A stretch of 36,835 nt of DNA from Sperchopsis tessellata. Taxonomy: Eukaryota > Arthropoda > Insecta > Coleoptera > Hydrophilidae. Of this stretch, positions 21,464 through 33,520 are shown piece after piece. Below the pieces are notes generated by a model, which was not told where the DNA came from, made no database searches, and worked only from the letters and a program-made list of their open reading frames with translations. How positions within the stretch are numbered: position 1 is the stretch's first letter; the number at the start of each line of letters is the position of its first letter. The translations under genes and the position numbers were made by a program. The DNA is taken from NCBI GenBank assembly GCA_033557685.1, contig JAWQRN010000131.1:1-36835 (forward strand). The letters run 5' to 3'.

Positions 21464-21719
21464 TGTTGTGAATCTGTTAAATGTTTAATATATGTTTTAA
21501 TTATAATATTTTTGTTTTCTATATACCGCACCATAGAGCTATCCTGTAGAGGATTTAATAACCTTCGCGTAGTTTCCTTTTTGTCCACGGTTGAGCAGCC
21601 GGTGTCGGTTTTCTGTTTCCGTGACGCCAAGAAAAAATGTCAGTAACGAACCAGCCATCTTGGGTACTTTAAGTCTTTCGAATCTTATCTTTAAAATAAT
21701 TCAAATCAAAGCAAATCCA
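21464..21719 (+). repeat. BEL/Pao 3' LTR
   Basis: The direct-repeat partner of 20341-20594, starting TGTTGTGAATCTGTT and ending AAAGCAAATCCA. It is immediately preceded by a G-rich polypurine-like tract. Confidence 0.8.
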
Positions 21720-23359
21720 ATAGTTGTTTGTATCATCACTATAAATAAATAGTATCAAGTGATCTGTCCTGAATACTTTTTGTTGTGGAAGCAGAAATCC
21801 TTTTTGTGACGACATGCGGCATCAAGTTTAGCGTCCTTACAGTGTTTTTACATATCTCCTGTGTGCCCTTCCTTTATTCCTATAGGTGTAAGTTCACTGC
21901 ATGTGGGTCTGTAGCTGATTTACACAATCGGTAAGTAATTAACATTAATTCATTTGTACAGCCCATTTTATAACTTCAAATTCATGCATGTCAACCTGTG
22001 TGTGTTGTGTACGTAACCTAACCTATGGCTTAGCAGAGAGGTAGTTGGTTAATTATGTTAGGGATTTTGGCATAGCCAATTTACCATAGCAGAGAGATGA
22101 ATTTCAAAGACTGTTTAGCAGTCGGAACAATATGTATTGTTCTGTACACATATTGATAATAACCATGGATGTCTATTAGATTTAATCCTATCTATATTGT
22201 GCATTACTTATTTTTTTAACCAAATATATTGTATTAAAAAAAATGAATAATTACTTCTGGCTCTTGGTGTTCTATTAATTTAGTAGGTATATATATATAA
22301 ACTACAAAATATACAAAAACTTAATTTTATTGTGGAACATTAACATTTACTTCTATAAATAAATCATGTTTGATATAAGACACAAACATTTGATTCTTAA
22401 AAATATATACAATATTTTACAAGGATATGAATTAGAGTGGCTTTTCTTTATCTACCATAACATTAAAATATTTTATTTACAATACTGAAAAATAATTTAC
22501 AATCATGTGTTTATTATATTGTAAGAGTTATTTCTATTTGAAATATATAGGATGAAAGATAACATATAAATATTTAAAGATGCAGCTATATATTTTAATA
22601 TAGCAATGTATCACTTATAAAGTATATTTAAAAGAATTTTAAAAGTTTAATCATCAACAGTATTGATGATTAAAATAAATGCAACGTAAGTTAGATAAAC
22701 TTTACCGCAAGGGTTGGGTTTTAATAAAAGAAAATATTTCTAGAAGCAGCTAAATTTCCAATGATTCTTTTCATCCACTCGCAATTTAGTTATAGCAAAT
22801 GGCAGAACATCAGCTGAAAATTTATAAATGGTTGTTTTTGGTAAAGCAGAGTATCACATTTGGGAACATAGTTTAAAGTTACATTCAAGTAATTCTTACT
22901 AGCTGTCATATGTTAGTAATAAAATATCGAAGTGGATAATGGTGTGTGTTAGTTTGTTAACTGATAATGAGCAGAGAGTTTTACATGATCTAGAAGATAC
23001 TGTAATCATCTGTCGAAATGGGGCAAAAAGCACTGAGAAGCAATTTAACTCCAGAGCTTCCAAGTATGTATAAAAAAAATGTACAAATGTACCGATCAAG
23101 AATATTCCAGAGCAGCTTTATTTTATTAAATTCAGAGAAAAGCAGAAAGTCAGCGTTAGGCGCCTGACTGCGAGTGACATGGAAGTGACTGTTTAACCGT
23201 TTGAGTGTTTAAACAGACCGCTTATTTAAACAAGATATTCTGTTATTATTAGTGCATAATTGCAATGAATTAATATTGCAAACATTAAGTACTACTTTTT
23301 AAAGAAACAGATTTTTTGTTTTTTATTATGTACCATTAAACCATATTAACATAATATTA
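21720..23359. other. AT-rich stretch, no gene seen
   Basis: I see no supported exon or element across this 1.6 kb. Short open frames occur, for example at 22899-23099 on the minus strand, but none has recognisable motifs. Confidence 0.5.
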
Positions 23360-23539
23360 TAGTGATGGTGAACCTTTTTTCATCAAATTTAAACAGTAAT
23401 TTTCGCTTGTCACAGGTGCAATATATTTGAAGCATAAGCAAAGAATACGAAAGATGCAATATATTTCATGTTTTATTTAAAACAAATGAAATGACAAACC
23501 AAAATAAGTAAAATTTAAAGTACAAACAATTAAATGAGA

Positions 23540-25260
23540 AACTTGTTGTGGTTTGGCCAATGCCAGTTGGCAGTCATATCTTCACCAAGATGATTTCTTA
23601 TTGTTGATTTGATAAAATTCATTGATGCTCGCATATATAACTTGATCCAAACTTTGTCTAAAGAACTGTTGCTAATTTTTACATTGATATGAATGAATTT
23701 GGCATTGAAGTCCATTAATTTAATATAATATTATAAATTTTTTCTTCAATGGAGAGATTGCGCTCTTCTAATTCTAAATTTAACTCCACCAATTTATTTT
23801 TCCACAAAAAACTGTTCTGAAGTCAACAAATTTCATTTCCAAGGAATCTATTTCAAGCCAATTATATAAAGTTAACTGGAGATCTTGATGTTTTACATAA
23901 TGTAAAAACTGTAAAATTGTATCAATATGATGAAAATGTAAAATTTGATAAATATGATGAAATATTTGTTTGGTATCCGCTTAAATATTTTGATTTATTT
24001 TCTTCGTCATTTTCAAAATAAGGTGTTGTTAAAATAATACTCTTTAATGATGGAACATTTTAGTTCTTCAGGAACTAGATTGTTTACAAATATATCCAAT
24101 TTCACAAAAAAGGCGTTGATATGTTTGTATGAAGTTAAAGTGATCTGTCCATGGCTCGGTAGTTTCATATTTAATTCGTTAAAATCTTCCTATCCAAGTT
24201 TATGAGTTCTGGGTGTAATATTTTTCTTCTATAAATAGTTTTATTTTATTTATCCGGACTTGACTTCGACTTAGCTATCGAATTATACATAAGTAATCTA
24301 GAATACTGAGAATCAAAATCCTATAATATTTGTGTAAATTCGCGTATGTTAACAGCTCGGTTTGCTATGGAATTAATGATTTTAATCACAACAGTCAGCA
24401 TATTCTCAAAGCACTTATTCTGTACATAGCACTTTTAAGAGCTACATTTCTTGATTATGTCCCCTGCAACGTTGGGCGAAACGTCGGAAAAAATAAAAGC
24501 CATCACATGGTTATCTCCCAGAAAACCTGAAGATACACTTGAAATTATGTTACGAACACAGTGCTTCCTGATGTACAAGACAGTCAAATTGCACTATAAA
24601 CACAATTTCTTTTGCTAAAATTTTAACAAACTCAATATTTTTACCAGTCATGCACATCAGTTCTCACGGATATAATTTTATATGGCCTGTTGGTCAATTG
24701 GTCATTAATTCAATTAATTATTCCTCCATAATGTTATAAGAAGGATATCTGAAAAAACTGCTAGCTAGGCTTATCCTGTAACATCTGTATTCTCATCAAA
24801 ACAAATAGAAAATACTTTTTCACTTAAATCTCAAATATCTTTGTTCAATTAAAAAACATCTTTTTTTTTACAGTATTTCTGCATATTGGTAATACGTTAA
24901 GATGTTTAGTGATCAAATCTTTATTAATCAAATCTTCAAATAGGGAACAGGAGAAGGGTATGAAATATTCCTTCAAGAAGTCTCCATCAGAAAGTGATTT
25001 CCCACGTTCTGCAATTAAAAATGATAAATAGAAACTAGCTAGCCATACTATTATTTTTCGGGTGAATTGATGATTGAAAGACCAAAGTTTCACTTAATAT
25101 ATTCACTCTTCTCTTCTTCTGTTAATACTAAAAGGTTTTTCTGTTTAGGTACAAAATGACGTTTTACATTGAAATTAAGTGAAACAACTGTTTCGTTACA
25201 GATAACACAGAATGCACTATTATTTTTTCTATAACACAATATTTGACAAACCATTATTCA
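23540..25260 (-). pseudogene. hAT transposase pseudogene (SCAND3/ZBED-like)
   Basis: Minus-strand order: a zinc-finger start CVICNETVVSLNFNVKRHF (CVIC at 25209-25198, His at about 25157, the second His of the usual HYETKH replaced). Next is LIAERGKSLSDGDFLKEYF and LPICRNTVKKK (open at 25093-24845). A decayed middle with DFNELNMKLPSHGQI and NAFFVKLDIFVNNL lies near 24200. The tail ASMNFIKSTIRNHLGEDMT (open at 23715-23530) corresponds to the hAT dimerisation region. Many stops are present. Confidence 0.7.
24458..24535 (+). repeat. Penelope-type 3' tag
   Basis: TGTCCCCTGCAACGTTGGGC is followed by GAAACGTCGG and AAATAAAAGCCATCACATGG. The CCC...GGG hairpin followed by CGAAACGTC and a stretch ending in CCCAGAAAACC resembles Penelope-like element ends in insects. 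It shares most of its sequence with the tag at 28457-28484. Confidence 0.5.
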
Positions 25261-25759
25261 TGATACAATCATCCACTACCTTTCTGTTCAATTTGTACTT
25301 TTATGCGTTGAAATGGTGGCTTGGGAGCTCAACTAGTGGTGGGCAAAAAAATAACGTATCCGTTGTTTAACAGTTTCTTAACAATAACAGTTATAACATA
25401 AAGCTGTGCTATAGGAATTGAAAGGGTGAAAGTCAAGTAACAGTTAAAAGCAACTGCAAAAGGTTTAGATCTTATACTACGTACTGTGCGAACAACTGAT
25501 ATCTGGACGGAAGTTGTCGTATCATGAAGTCGTCTCCCCAACGTACACACAGTTAATGTAGGTGTTAGACCCAGAACAAAAAGAAGTATTAAATATTCAG
25601 TGCTGTACATATAAATACAACACCCTTTTGTTAGACTTAACTGAACTAATTTTAATGGTCAGAAGCGAGGACTAAAATATAAAACAGTTTTTTCTTTCAG
25701 TTCTTGTTTTATGTAATGGTTAATTGGCACATCTTGCCAAAACAGATCAACGGAAATTA

Positions 25760-25815
25760 CTATCTGACGTTTCGATTTATTTAACTGATTTTTTGAGGAT
25801 GTTTAGCTCATCACT
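25760..25815 (-). repeat. Possible Penelope-type tag
   Basis: Read on the minus strand: CATCCTCAAAAAATCAG followed by AAATCGAAACGTCAGATAG. It carries the same CGAAACGTC core as the other tags, but the hairpin is poorer. Confidence 0.35.
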
Positions 25816-26217
25816 ATTCTCAACTATAAATTATGTGATTGAAATATGAAAATATATGGTTTCAACAATGCTCTAACAAATAATAACTTCTGGTAAAGCA
25901 CCAAACATCTTCCCAATGTGACGATAAACAATAGGAAAATATGTAGTAAATGCATATATATTTTGGTCGGGTTCGCGTTTTTTATATTTCACACATATAT
26001 AATTCAATTTTTATATTTTGGAACTAGCTCCTTGCGTCAAGAACATATGTGAACATGTCAATCAGTGACACGCGTGTCGCAGGTTCGCCATAACTACCCT
26101 ATTATGTAACAAAATATATGAAAGTATACGCTACTGAAAACATTATAAAATATGTCTAAAGGAGGTTGCTTAGGTAAATATTTATACAAGGCTGCAAATT
26201 TAAAACATAATAAGTTC

Positions 26218-27539
26218 TAAAGCAAGGGATCACAAAGTATTAGATCGGTGGGCCAATATTTCTATAAATATTATGATAGAATTTGTAAGTGGATCGTTCA
26301 GCGAGTAGCTTTAGTGATATCATTTATAGGATAGAAGGTTAGGTACTAAAGCGATTTATTTATCAAAAATATATTTTTTCCTAAAATTTATAAAAGATAT
26401 TCTTGTACAAAAACTAACATATTTTAACAATAATAAAATATACGCGACGACACAAATTAACTTCGGATTGGGAATATCTACGCAATATACAAAAAAGTAA
26501 CAGAAGAATAAATAACCTTAGACACTTATACAAAAATATAAAAAAACATAGATATTGATATTAAAAGATCCTACCTAGAAGGTACATAGAACTAAGCTAC
26601 ATAAATGTACACAAAAATTTAAATCAAAATTGTTTCTTCTCGATCTTTCCTCCGCAACAATTCACTACACAGTTTAATTTCTTCACAAAACACATTTATT
26701 TTTTGAAAGTTATCCGCATTCAGTTTTTCTTCGGTTCTTAAACATTTTTTTCTTTTCACCAAATCGACACAGTCCACTTGGTCACAAAAGACTATGGGCT
26801 ATTCCACTTGGTACATATTAGGTGGATGAGCCATTTGCTGAACTGTACCTTTTACCTGTGTAAGTACCATCTTCTTTACACTTGTGAGCCACCCATATCT
26901 GATGAACTTCACTGACTTCAAGTTTGTCATCATCAACCATTTTAATTTGTAGCAATTTATTTTCGTATTTCATAAAAGATTTCGCTAAAATAGTTTTGTT
27001 GCTACTACCATTTGTAGTCCACATTTATTTCTTTCTCTTCTATATGTAGAGCTACGGCTTTTCCATCAATTGTTAGTGCAATCTCATACAAGAATTGTAA
27101 ATGTTACATGTTTAACACAATACTACTTTTTCCTACGCTGCTGGTAACCGGGATCCTTGGTTGACGAAATTTGATCGACAGTAAGGAGCATCTGGTTTTG
27201 AGTAGATTCTTCTCCTTTATCCATAAGCAAACACAAATAATAGAACATCGAACAATAACAATTATATTAAAAATAATGACAAAACACACGAGACTTACTA
27301 CACAAACAAACATCGGACTCAGAGGACATATACGGCACATCAATGCTAAAGTTGGCCACAACACGTCATTAGCTTCAAGATAAAAGTTACGTGAGTGTGC
27401 ATTTATGTAATGACATATGGACATACATTTCTAGGATTTACGTTGACTTTATGAAATTGGCCCCGTACAGTGGGTGGCAAAAGTGGCTCCTGCAGGTAGC
27501 GAATGCACCGCGGGCTGCAGTTTGTGTACCTTTGCTCTA
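26218..27539. mobile_element. Possible second hAT-like element
   Basis: The left end TAAAGCAAGGGATCACAAAG (26218) and the right end read inward from 27539, TAGAGCAAAGGTACACAAAC, agree at about two thirds or more of positions. The right end is preceded by a GC-rich GCGGGCTGCAG block common at hAT ends. No clean 8-bp target duplication is seen and no transposase motif was recognised inside; an open frame at 27024-26818 (minus) is unassigned. Boundaries are tentative. Confidence 0.4.
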
Positions 27540-27754
27540 AAGTACAACGTTTACAACAATATATGAGATCTTACATATTTATTTTCTAATAATTTTTATC
27601 TGTTTTAACCAATATTGGCTCAAATAAAAAATAACACTGTATTTTTAAACCAATTTAACTATTTTATTGTGGTTAAAAATTAAATATAATGATATAATAA
27701 AATAAATTGAACAAACATAGCTACTAAGTCTTTTAGGTTTTCCTTCACACGGCA

Positions 27755-28060
27755 TTTTCTACCAACGTTTCGCCTACCGTTGTTGGGAATATTTTTAAAG
27801 CTTGTAGTATTTGTAGAGGTTAGACTTTAACTATTTTATGATCGAGCGAGGATATTTCAATGTTCTTAAAAATAACATTATGACCTCTTTCCAAGTTATG
27901 GTCAACTGATGGGGATTTTTTTGTTAAGATAAGTAAGTATGTCAGCACAATTTTGTAGAATACGTTGGATTGCAACCATTTGAGTAAAGGAATAATCTCC
28001 CTGATTTTCATCGAGAGAGGGAAAATGGTCATTATGCAGTTTTTCTCAGTTATTTTTCGA
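27755..28060 (-). pseudogene. Penelope-like element 3' end with GIY-YIG tail
   Basis: The minus strand shows SVDHNLERGHNVIFKNIEIS (inside the open frame 28032-27820), the C-terminal AEHxLExGHxIxF signature of a Penelope GIY-YIG nuclease. It is followed downstream by CCCAACAACGGTAGGCGAAA and CGTTGG (27788-27761). Finding the tag right after the coding end ties the CGAAACGT tags elsewhere in the window to Penelope-like elements. Confidence 0.6.
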
Positions 28061-28456
28061 TTTTGTCCTTCACATACGGTAGATACTACACTAGCAACAC
28101 TTCATTATGATTATTTTCCGCCCCAATATTACTTGCAAACAGGTTACAGTATATTGTTTTAACATCGAAATCCTTACCTGGTCGTTAAAATATTTTTCTA
28201 GAATAATTAGAGAGTAGATTGAAACATCCGGTCAATTTAGACTGAGAAAAATGTTACTCATTAGCACACTTATAGAAATATTTTTTTTACGCAATCTTTG
28301 AACTATTAAAAAATGTACGCGATGAGTCTGCGCTGACTATCCATCGACATTAAGTTTGTAACCAATAGGGAGCAGTCACATAATTGTAAATGCCAGTGGA
28401 ATAGAGGTTCTTGTAAAACAAAGTATAATTATTCTAAGAACAACATGTTTTGAAAA

Positions 28457-28483
28457 TGTCCCCTGCAATGATGGGCGAAACAT

Positions 28484-28531
<48 letters not shown>

Positions 28532-28540
28532 ATTGATATA
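28457..28540 (+). repeat. Penelope-type tag with embedded (TA)n
   Basis: TGTCCCCTGCAATGATGGGC then GAAACATTG (28457-28484) runs into a TA tract (28485-28527). The 13-mer AAACATTGATATA occurs on both sides of the tract (28478-28490 and 28528-28540). Confidence 0.6.
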
Positions 28541-30369
28541 ACGCACATATTCAAGGCTTTCACATATATTATAGACAATTTTAAATTAACCATGGCAGAA
28601 TTCCTGTTTCCTTCATATTCATGCGGTGATAGTCTTTCGGATCTGAACCACATTCAATCAGGAAGAGTTTCTTGGAAATTTTCAATATATTTAAAACACA
28701 GTTGCTGAAATATTATCTGTTTGTTACAAGCAATTGAAAAACCATGAGCGCATAATTCTTTCATTTCTAAGAAATTGCATTAAATTTATTTATTGTTCGT
28801 ATTCCTTCGTTATTATCTTGTTTTTCTCACCTCTCTTCCCGTGTCTCGTGCTGTGCAAAATCATAAAAAAATCATTGTGACAGATAATAATATTAATAAT
28901 TGTTATCATGTTTTTTCCATATAATTTGTATAAATTATAAATTTATATTCTTAAAGATATGTAAATTTTTCCTATGATATGAATAATTCTATTTACGCGG
29001 TGATACAAGTTTAGATCCCAGAGCAAATTACAAGGGAAAAGTGAAAATTATTTAAAATCTAGTTTATTAAAATAACAGGTAAAGATTTGTGAATTCTTTC
29101 TAGCAGCCAAATTGTTACTTTCACGACATGACAGGGTTTTGGTATAGCATTTTACATAACTTATAAATTAAGATAGAAATTTTTTATAAACAGCTCTTTG
29201 CTAATGTTAAAATCTTAATTAAAAATGTTCTTGTGATAAAAAATAATAAATTTTATTTGAAAAAAAAAATTTCAAATAACAAAACGTCTTCTGTATCGGA
29301 ACATACTGTAGCCAATTAACCATTATTAATATGCAAATATATAAGTTATGATACATGAAGATTTTAGTATAGCAACTGTAAGTCTTAATACATATGAAAT
29401 ATTCAAACAACCGCTTTAACATGGTGGAGTTTTGTTGTGTAACGACCTTAATTTTCTATTGAATGACCAGCGTTCCGCCATGTTCGTTAGGTCCGGGGTA
29501 ACCACGTGTGATAGATCTATGACGAGTCGTTAGTAATATTGTTTCCTAGTCTCTTAAATATTTACTATATCGAGTTTTGAACTAGTAGGCTTAGTACCTA
29601 TTTTCATTGAAGCATTCACAGATATTTCCAAAAATTCTGACCGAATAATAAAATAAATTTACTAATATTCAAATGTGAAACACACTGATTGGAAGTCAAG
29701 CAACGTATTTCCTTCACAATGGGATGTTTCACATTTGGACATCGTTATTTTCAATGAGAGTCAATTAATGGCAGAACTATACCTATGACTAATGCAGAAG
29801 CTCTTGCAATTCTGACTGCAAAATATTCTAATAAGAATGCCCATAGCACACAGTGCAATTATATCAGAGTTTAAATCTGTTTTACGTGCATTAGATTTAA
29901 AAAATGTCTCATAAATGAATAAACGAAATTATTAAATATAGTGGCTTCTAACGTGATCATCCTGATTAGGTATTTTTTTCGGAGTTAAGTTACATGTTGG
30001 TATTTGAAGAAAGAAAATGGCTGGTGAACTTACAAAGACAATTTTAAGGTTACTCGTTAAAACATCGACAAGTACTTAACTATTGCTGCTCAATTCCAAC
30101 CCAAATGGTTTTATTAATAATTAATGCGTTAGACCACTACTAAACTGCTACTAGCAAGACCGTGACCTTAAAAATTTAGTTCGAAGTTTAAGATATCTAT
30201 TCATAATTACAGTTCAGCTATGGTTAAAGTCAATGGTGGGAAAACTTAGAAGTAAGAAGATCTACTTTTAACGTCTTGAAACTTCTGTACCTGAACTTTC
30301 TTACATTTATTTGCGAAAAAGCTGGTTTTCAGAGATATGTGGAGTCGTAGGATTCGGTCTATAAACCGA
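28541..30369. other. AT-rich stretch, no gene seen
   Basis: No exon or element is supported. A somewhat GC-richer patch at 29430-29540 (GTTCCGCCATGTTCG, then GGTAACCACGTGTG) has no assigned role. Confidence 0.5.
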
Positions 30370-31300
30370 ATTTAAAGAGGGGTATTTATCTTTTGATATT
30401 TATGTATAAAACATTTTGTCATGTATCTTGCTTTCAATATACTATCAGATTGAAGTTTTAAAATTTCCGATTCTAAGTTGGCTGATTGTAAACAAACATT
30501 GCTGGCAATTTTGTATGCTACCTCTTCAACATCAAATCTGCCAAACAGGGTAAGAAATAAAAATTGGCTGAAAATATTCAATATCAGTAGAAAGTGTTTC
30601 ATATTTTTGCATAAGAGTTTCTAATTCGAAGCAGTATTTCTGAGAATCAAAATCGACACAACATGTAATTTGCTGCTATAGATTTCGGAAGTTTTTTAAA
30701 TCAACTATTTTTAGTTGAGCGATAAAAAGTTTTAATTTCACCATGAAAACATTTAAAGAGCTAACAAAATCGATAATATTTTCCCTTTCCCTTGGAGTTC
30801 CAGATTGAAATTATTCTAATGACCACTTAAATCGGTGATATATGATACATTTTGTAACCAAAGAGGATCTTGTAATTGGTCATATCTTTCGTCCAGTACA
30901 TCCAAAAATATTTTAATCTCTGGTAAAAGATTTGAAAATCACTCAAAAAATACTAAGCCACCTAAAATTTGTGAAAAAAATGTCTTCATATGCCGACTAA
31001 ACCTCTTCTAACTAAGAATTAAAAAGCTGTCTACGCAAGCTACGTGCTCGGATAGAATTTATTATTTTTGTAGTAACATCCGTAATGTTTTTAACATCGA
31101 ATATTTTCGCACGTAGGGCATTATTGTGTATTATGCAATAGAAAGAGACAATATCCAGGAATGCATCACTATTTTTACAAAGTGCTATAAATCCATTCTT
31201 CAGACCCACGATTGAAATAGAACCGTCAGTAGAAATAGAAACCAATTTATATAACGGTAACTCTGTTTGCTTACAAAATTCGGTAAATGCTGCAAAAATA
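30370..31300 (-). pseudogene. SCAND3/ZBED-like hAT transposase fragment
   Basis: The minus strand shows AAFTEFCKQTELPLYKLVSI joined to STDGSISIVGLKNGFIALCK, then CIIHNNALRAKIFDV and NSIRARSLRRQLF (open at 31245-31012). This is the central catalytic region of the SCAND3/ZBED5 group of hAT transposases, with the aspartate of STDG intact. Downstream are FRWLS, then FVSSLNVFMVKLKLFIAQL near 30730, and the open frame 30602-30372. Stops break it throughout. Terminal repeats were not found. Confidence 0.72.
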
Positions 31301-31789
31301 TAATATAAATTTTAAATACGCCTTAGTCCACAGTTTAAAAATATTATGAATAAGATTGTAAAATGCAGACAAGTAAATATAGTCAAATGTGTGGAAGGAA
31401 TATGCACAGGAAACTGGAACTCATTCAACAGTTAGATACCCTCATAATGTTATGAAAAATTACTTGTTTCTAATTTATTCTACACATGCAACTATTTAAA
31501 ATTGAAGTATTTATTGAGCCCGTATTTATCGTGTAACAGATCTTGAGGGTTTCTTCGGCACCGAAATAATTATTATGGGCGTTTCAGTTTAAGTAAGAGT
31601 CCAACACATCCCAGCACTACCATCCTACCCTATCTCCACCCAGTCCAGCTGCAGGTGGAGAAAAATGTATTAATTTAGGTGTTGCCAAATTAAATTACAA
31701 ATTACAATCCCACCAATCTTTAATTTTACGTAAAGTACAAGAAAAGTTGTTTTCCACGCTATTTAAATTAAAATAGCAACAGAAACAGA
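31301..31789. other. Stretch without a recognised feature
   Basis: AT-rich, with a more GC-rich patch at 31600-31670. No coding or repeat signal was recognised. Confidence 0.5.
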
Positions 31790-32010
31790 CAAGGACACTG
31801 TCCCCTGGGTAATTCCAGATTAATTACTTTAAAACTTTCCATTTCTGACCCTCTGGTTCCGATCCGCCACCCTGTTTTACTTGTTCGCCCATGTTTCCGA
31901 TTTTATGAAAAACCATATACCAATCTGAATCATTGTCAAGTGCCTTTACCAGATTAATGAAAACGGTTGAAAATTTTGTACTATTCTTAAAATTGGCTGC
32001 CACTGTTCCG
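31790..32010 (-). pseudogene. Possible LINE reverse transcriptase scrap
   Basis: Minus-strand FSTVFINLVKALDNDSDWYM resembles the VFIDLxKAFDxV box of non-LTR reverse transcriptases. Only this box is recognisable. Confidence 0.35.
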
Positions 32011-32590
32011 ATTATATGTTATTGCATCATATAGAGTTTCTCTCAAAAAACAAACTGGTATTTATAATAAATTATGAAGTTTCAAGAAATATTTTTTTTA
32101 AAATATGACATACAATTTCATCCACTTTCCAGCAAATAATAAATTTAACTGATATTTATATATATGCCAAAGTAGTAATGTTATTAATGAATGTAGTTTA
32201 ACATTAATACATTTCATTAACGTACACCCTGTGTATTGTAGATTTGAAGCACAACTTATTCTAAAAACATTCTTAAAGCTTAATTATAAAACTTCTATTT
32301 AAGTGTCTTAAGAATGGCAAAAGAATATTTAATAAATACAAAATAATTTTACTCTATTACAGAACAGTCTGTTTTTGGGAGAAATTATGCGTGATTCAAT
32401 AATTGAATTCATCGGAACAGTGGTTACCCATTTTAATAAAGATTAAAATTATAATATTTAAAAATGGTAATTCTTTTTGTCACAAAAACGTACCTGTTTC
32501 TGTTCTTAAGCACTGTGTAGATGTTCTTTCGCCTCTACTTACTGATATCGTCATTTCAATCTGGAAGTATTCTAAATGAATTAATGATTT
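32011..32590. other. AT-rich stretch, nothing assigned
   Basis: No exon is supported. ACACCCTGTGTATTG at about 32224-32238 looks like one end of a mariner-type element, but no partner was found. Confidence 0.4.
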
Positions 32591-33520
32591 CATTAAGCCC
32601 AATGGAAATAAACAATTATTGTCCAATTTGTTTGTCTCCTACCATCTTCAAGATCTTTGAAAAGCCCGTTAAATCCCGCCAGGAGAACATTTTCATCGGA
32701 ACGGCTTGCTTTCGGCATGAAAGCATGGTTTCCGCCAAGGCACATCGACCTTCAATAATAGACGACTCACTGCATTGTTGATATGTGCTCTTAGCAAGTC
32801 GTACGATTTGGTCAACCACGCAATACTGCTGGATGAGCTAGAAAGATATGGAGTGTGTGGAATTTCTCTGGAGCGGTTTTCTTCTTACCTCAAAGACAGA
32901 CTGCAGTATGTATCACTTGACGAATATAGTTCTGTTTCTATAAATATTATTACAGGTGTACCTCAGGGCTTCATTTTGAGTCTATCATTGTTAAATATGT
33001 TCATAAATGATCTACCTGAATGTACTAGCATGGAATTAGTAATGTATGCCGCTGACACAACTGTTGTGTTTTCTGCTAATAATGACTTGATTTAATCCGT
33101 ACTGCTGAAAATATTCTACGAAATGTTGATTATTGGTTTGCAAACAATAATTTGCTGAATTTGGCCCACTAACTTGGGCTGCAGTTAGATGTAAATCTTT
33201 CATTCAGTGAACACAATGAAAATCTGAATAAAAAATTAAACTCAGAAATGTATGCTTTGAGATTTCTTAGAAATGTTGTAGGTATGGACACCCTTATGAT
33301 GGTGTACATTGAATCTCTGATCCGATATTGTGTTCTGTTTTGGGGTGTATGCAGGGATCAGTTGTCATTTTCAAGACGCAATAAAAGAGCACTACTTGTG
33401 ATGTTTAGAATAGGCCGGCCATATTCATGTACGGATGTTTTTGGAAAAAACAACATTTTAACGCTTCTATCCGTGTATACAAACTCAATGCTGAAGCGAG
33501 TATAACTTAGACCTGCCACA
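32591..33520 (+). pseudogene. Jockey/CR1-like LINE ORF2 remnant
   Basis: Plus-strand order: INNYCPICLSPTIFKIFEKP (RPISLLPTxSKIFEK box), a broken FDLVNH-type box (SYDLVNHAILLDELERYGV), SSYLKDRLQYV, GVPQGFILSLSLLNMFINDL, then YAADTTVVF, where the catalytic YADD reads YAAD (first Asp to Ala at 33051-33053). Further on is MYALRFLRNVVGMDTLMMVY with IRYCVLFWGV and RRNKRALLVMFRIG. It is 5' truncated and has frameshifts. Confidence 0.8.

Larger units (their letters stand above)
20341..21719 (+). mobile_element. Internally deleted BEL/Pao LTR retrotransposon
   Basis: Two direct repeats of about 255 bp (20341-20594 and 21464-21719), both starting TGTTGTGAATCTG and ending near AAAGCAAATCC, enclose about 870 bp. 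The internal part holds a Gag piece and a short start of the Pol reverse transcriptase region, then ends in a G-rich tract (GGTGGGGCGTA) before the 3' LTR that could serve as polypurine tract. The protease, most of the reverse transcriptase, RNase H and integrase are missing, so it was a non-autonomous or deleted copy. The LTRs are by eye roughly 85% identical, so the insertion is not recent. No matching 5-bp target duplication is evident. Confidence 0.8.
23360..26096 (-). mobile_element. Degraded SCAND3/ZBED-like hAT transposon with both ends
   Basis: The left end TAGTGATGGTGAACCTTT (23360) and the right end, read inward from 26096 as TAGTTATGGCGAACCTGCGA, form an imperfect terminal repeat of the CAGTGATGGCGAACC type known for this hAT group. 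The 8 bases outside (TAATATTA left, CCCTATTA right) share their last five, compatible with an old 8-bp duplication. The minus-strand transposase is placed and oriented as expected, with its zinc finger near the right end and its dimerisation tail near the left end. A Penelope-type tag lies inside at about 24458-24535. Confidence 0.72.

Noticed and set aside
21430..21630. Open frames within the BEL LTRs as genes
   Set aside because: Related open frames occur in both LTRs because the LTRs are repeats. They carry no coding motif.
25334..25350. TAGTGGTGGGCAAAAAA as the end of another hAT element
   Set aside because: It resembles a hAT terminal repeat, but no inverted partner was found nearby.
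25329..25610. 93-codon minus-strand open frame with a signal-like start
   Set aside because: It lies inside the hAT element span upstream of its zinc finger and matches nothing I know. The hydrophobic start is probably chance.
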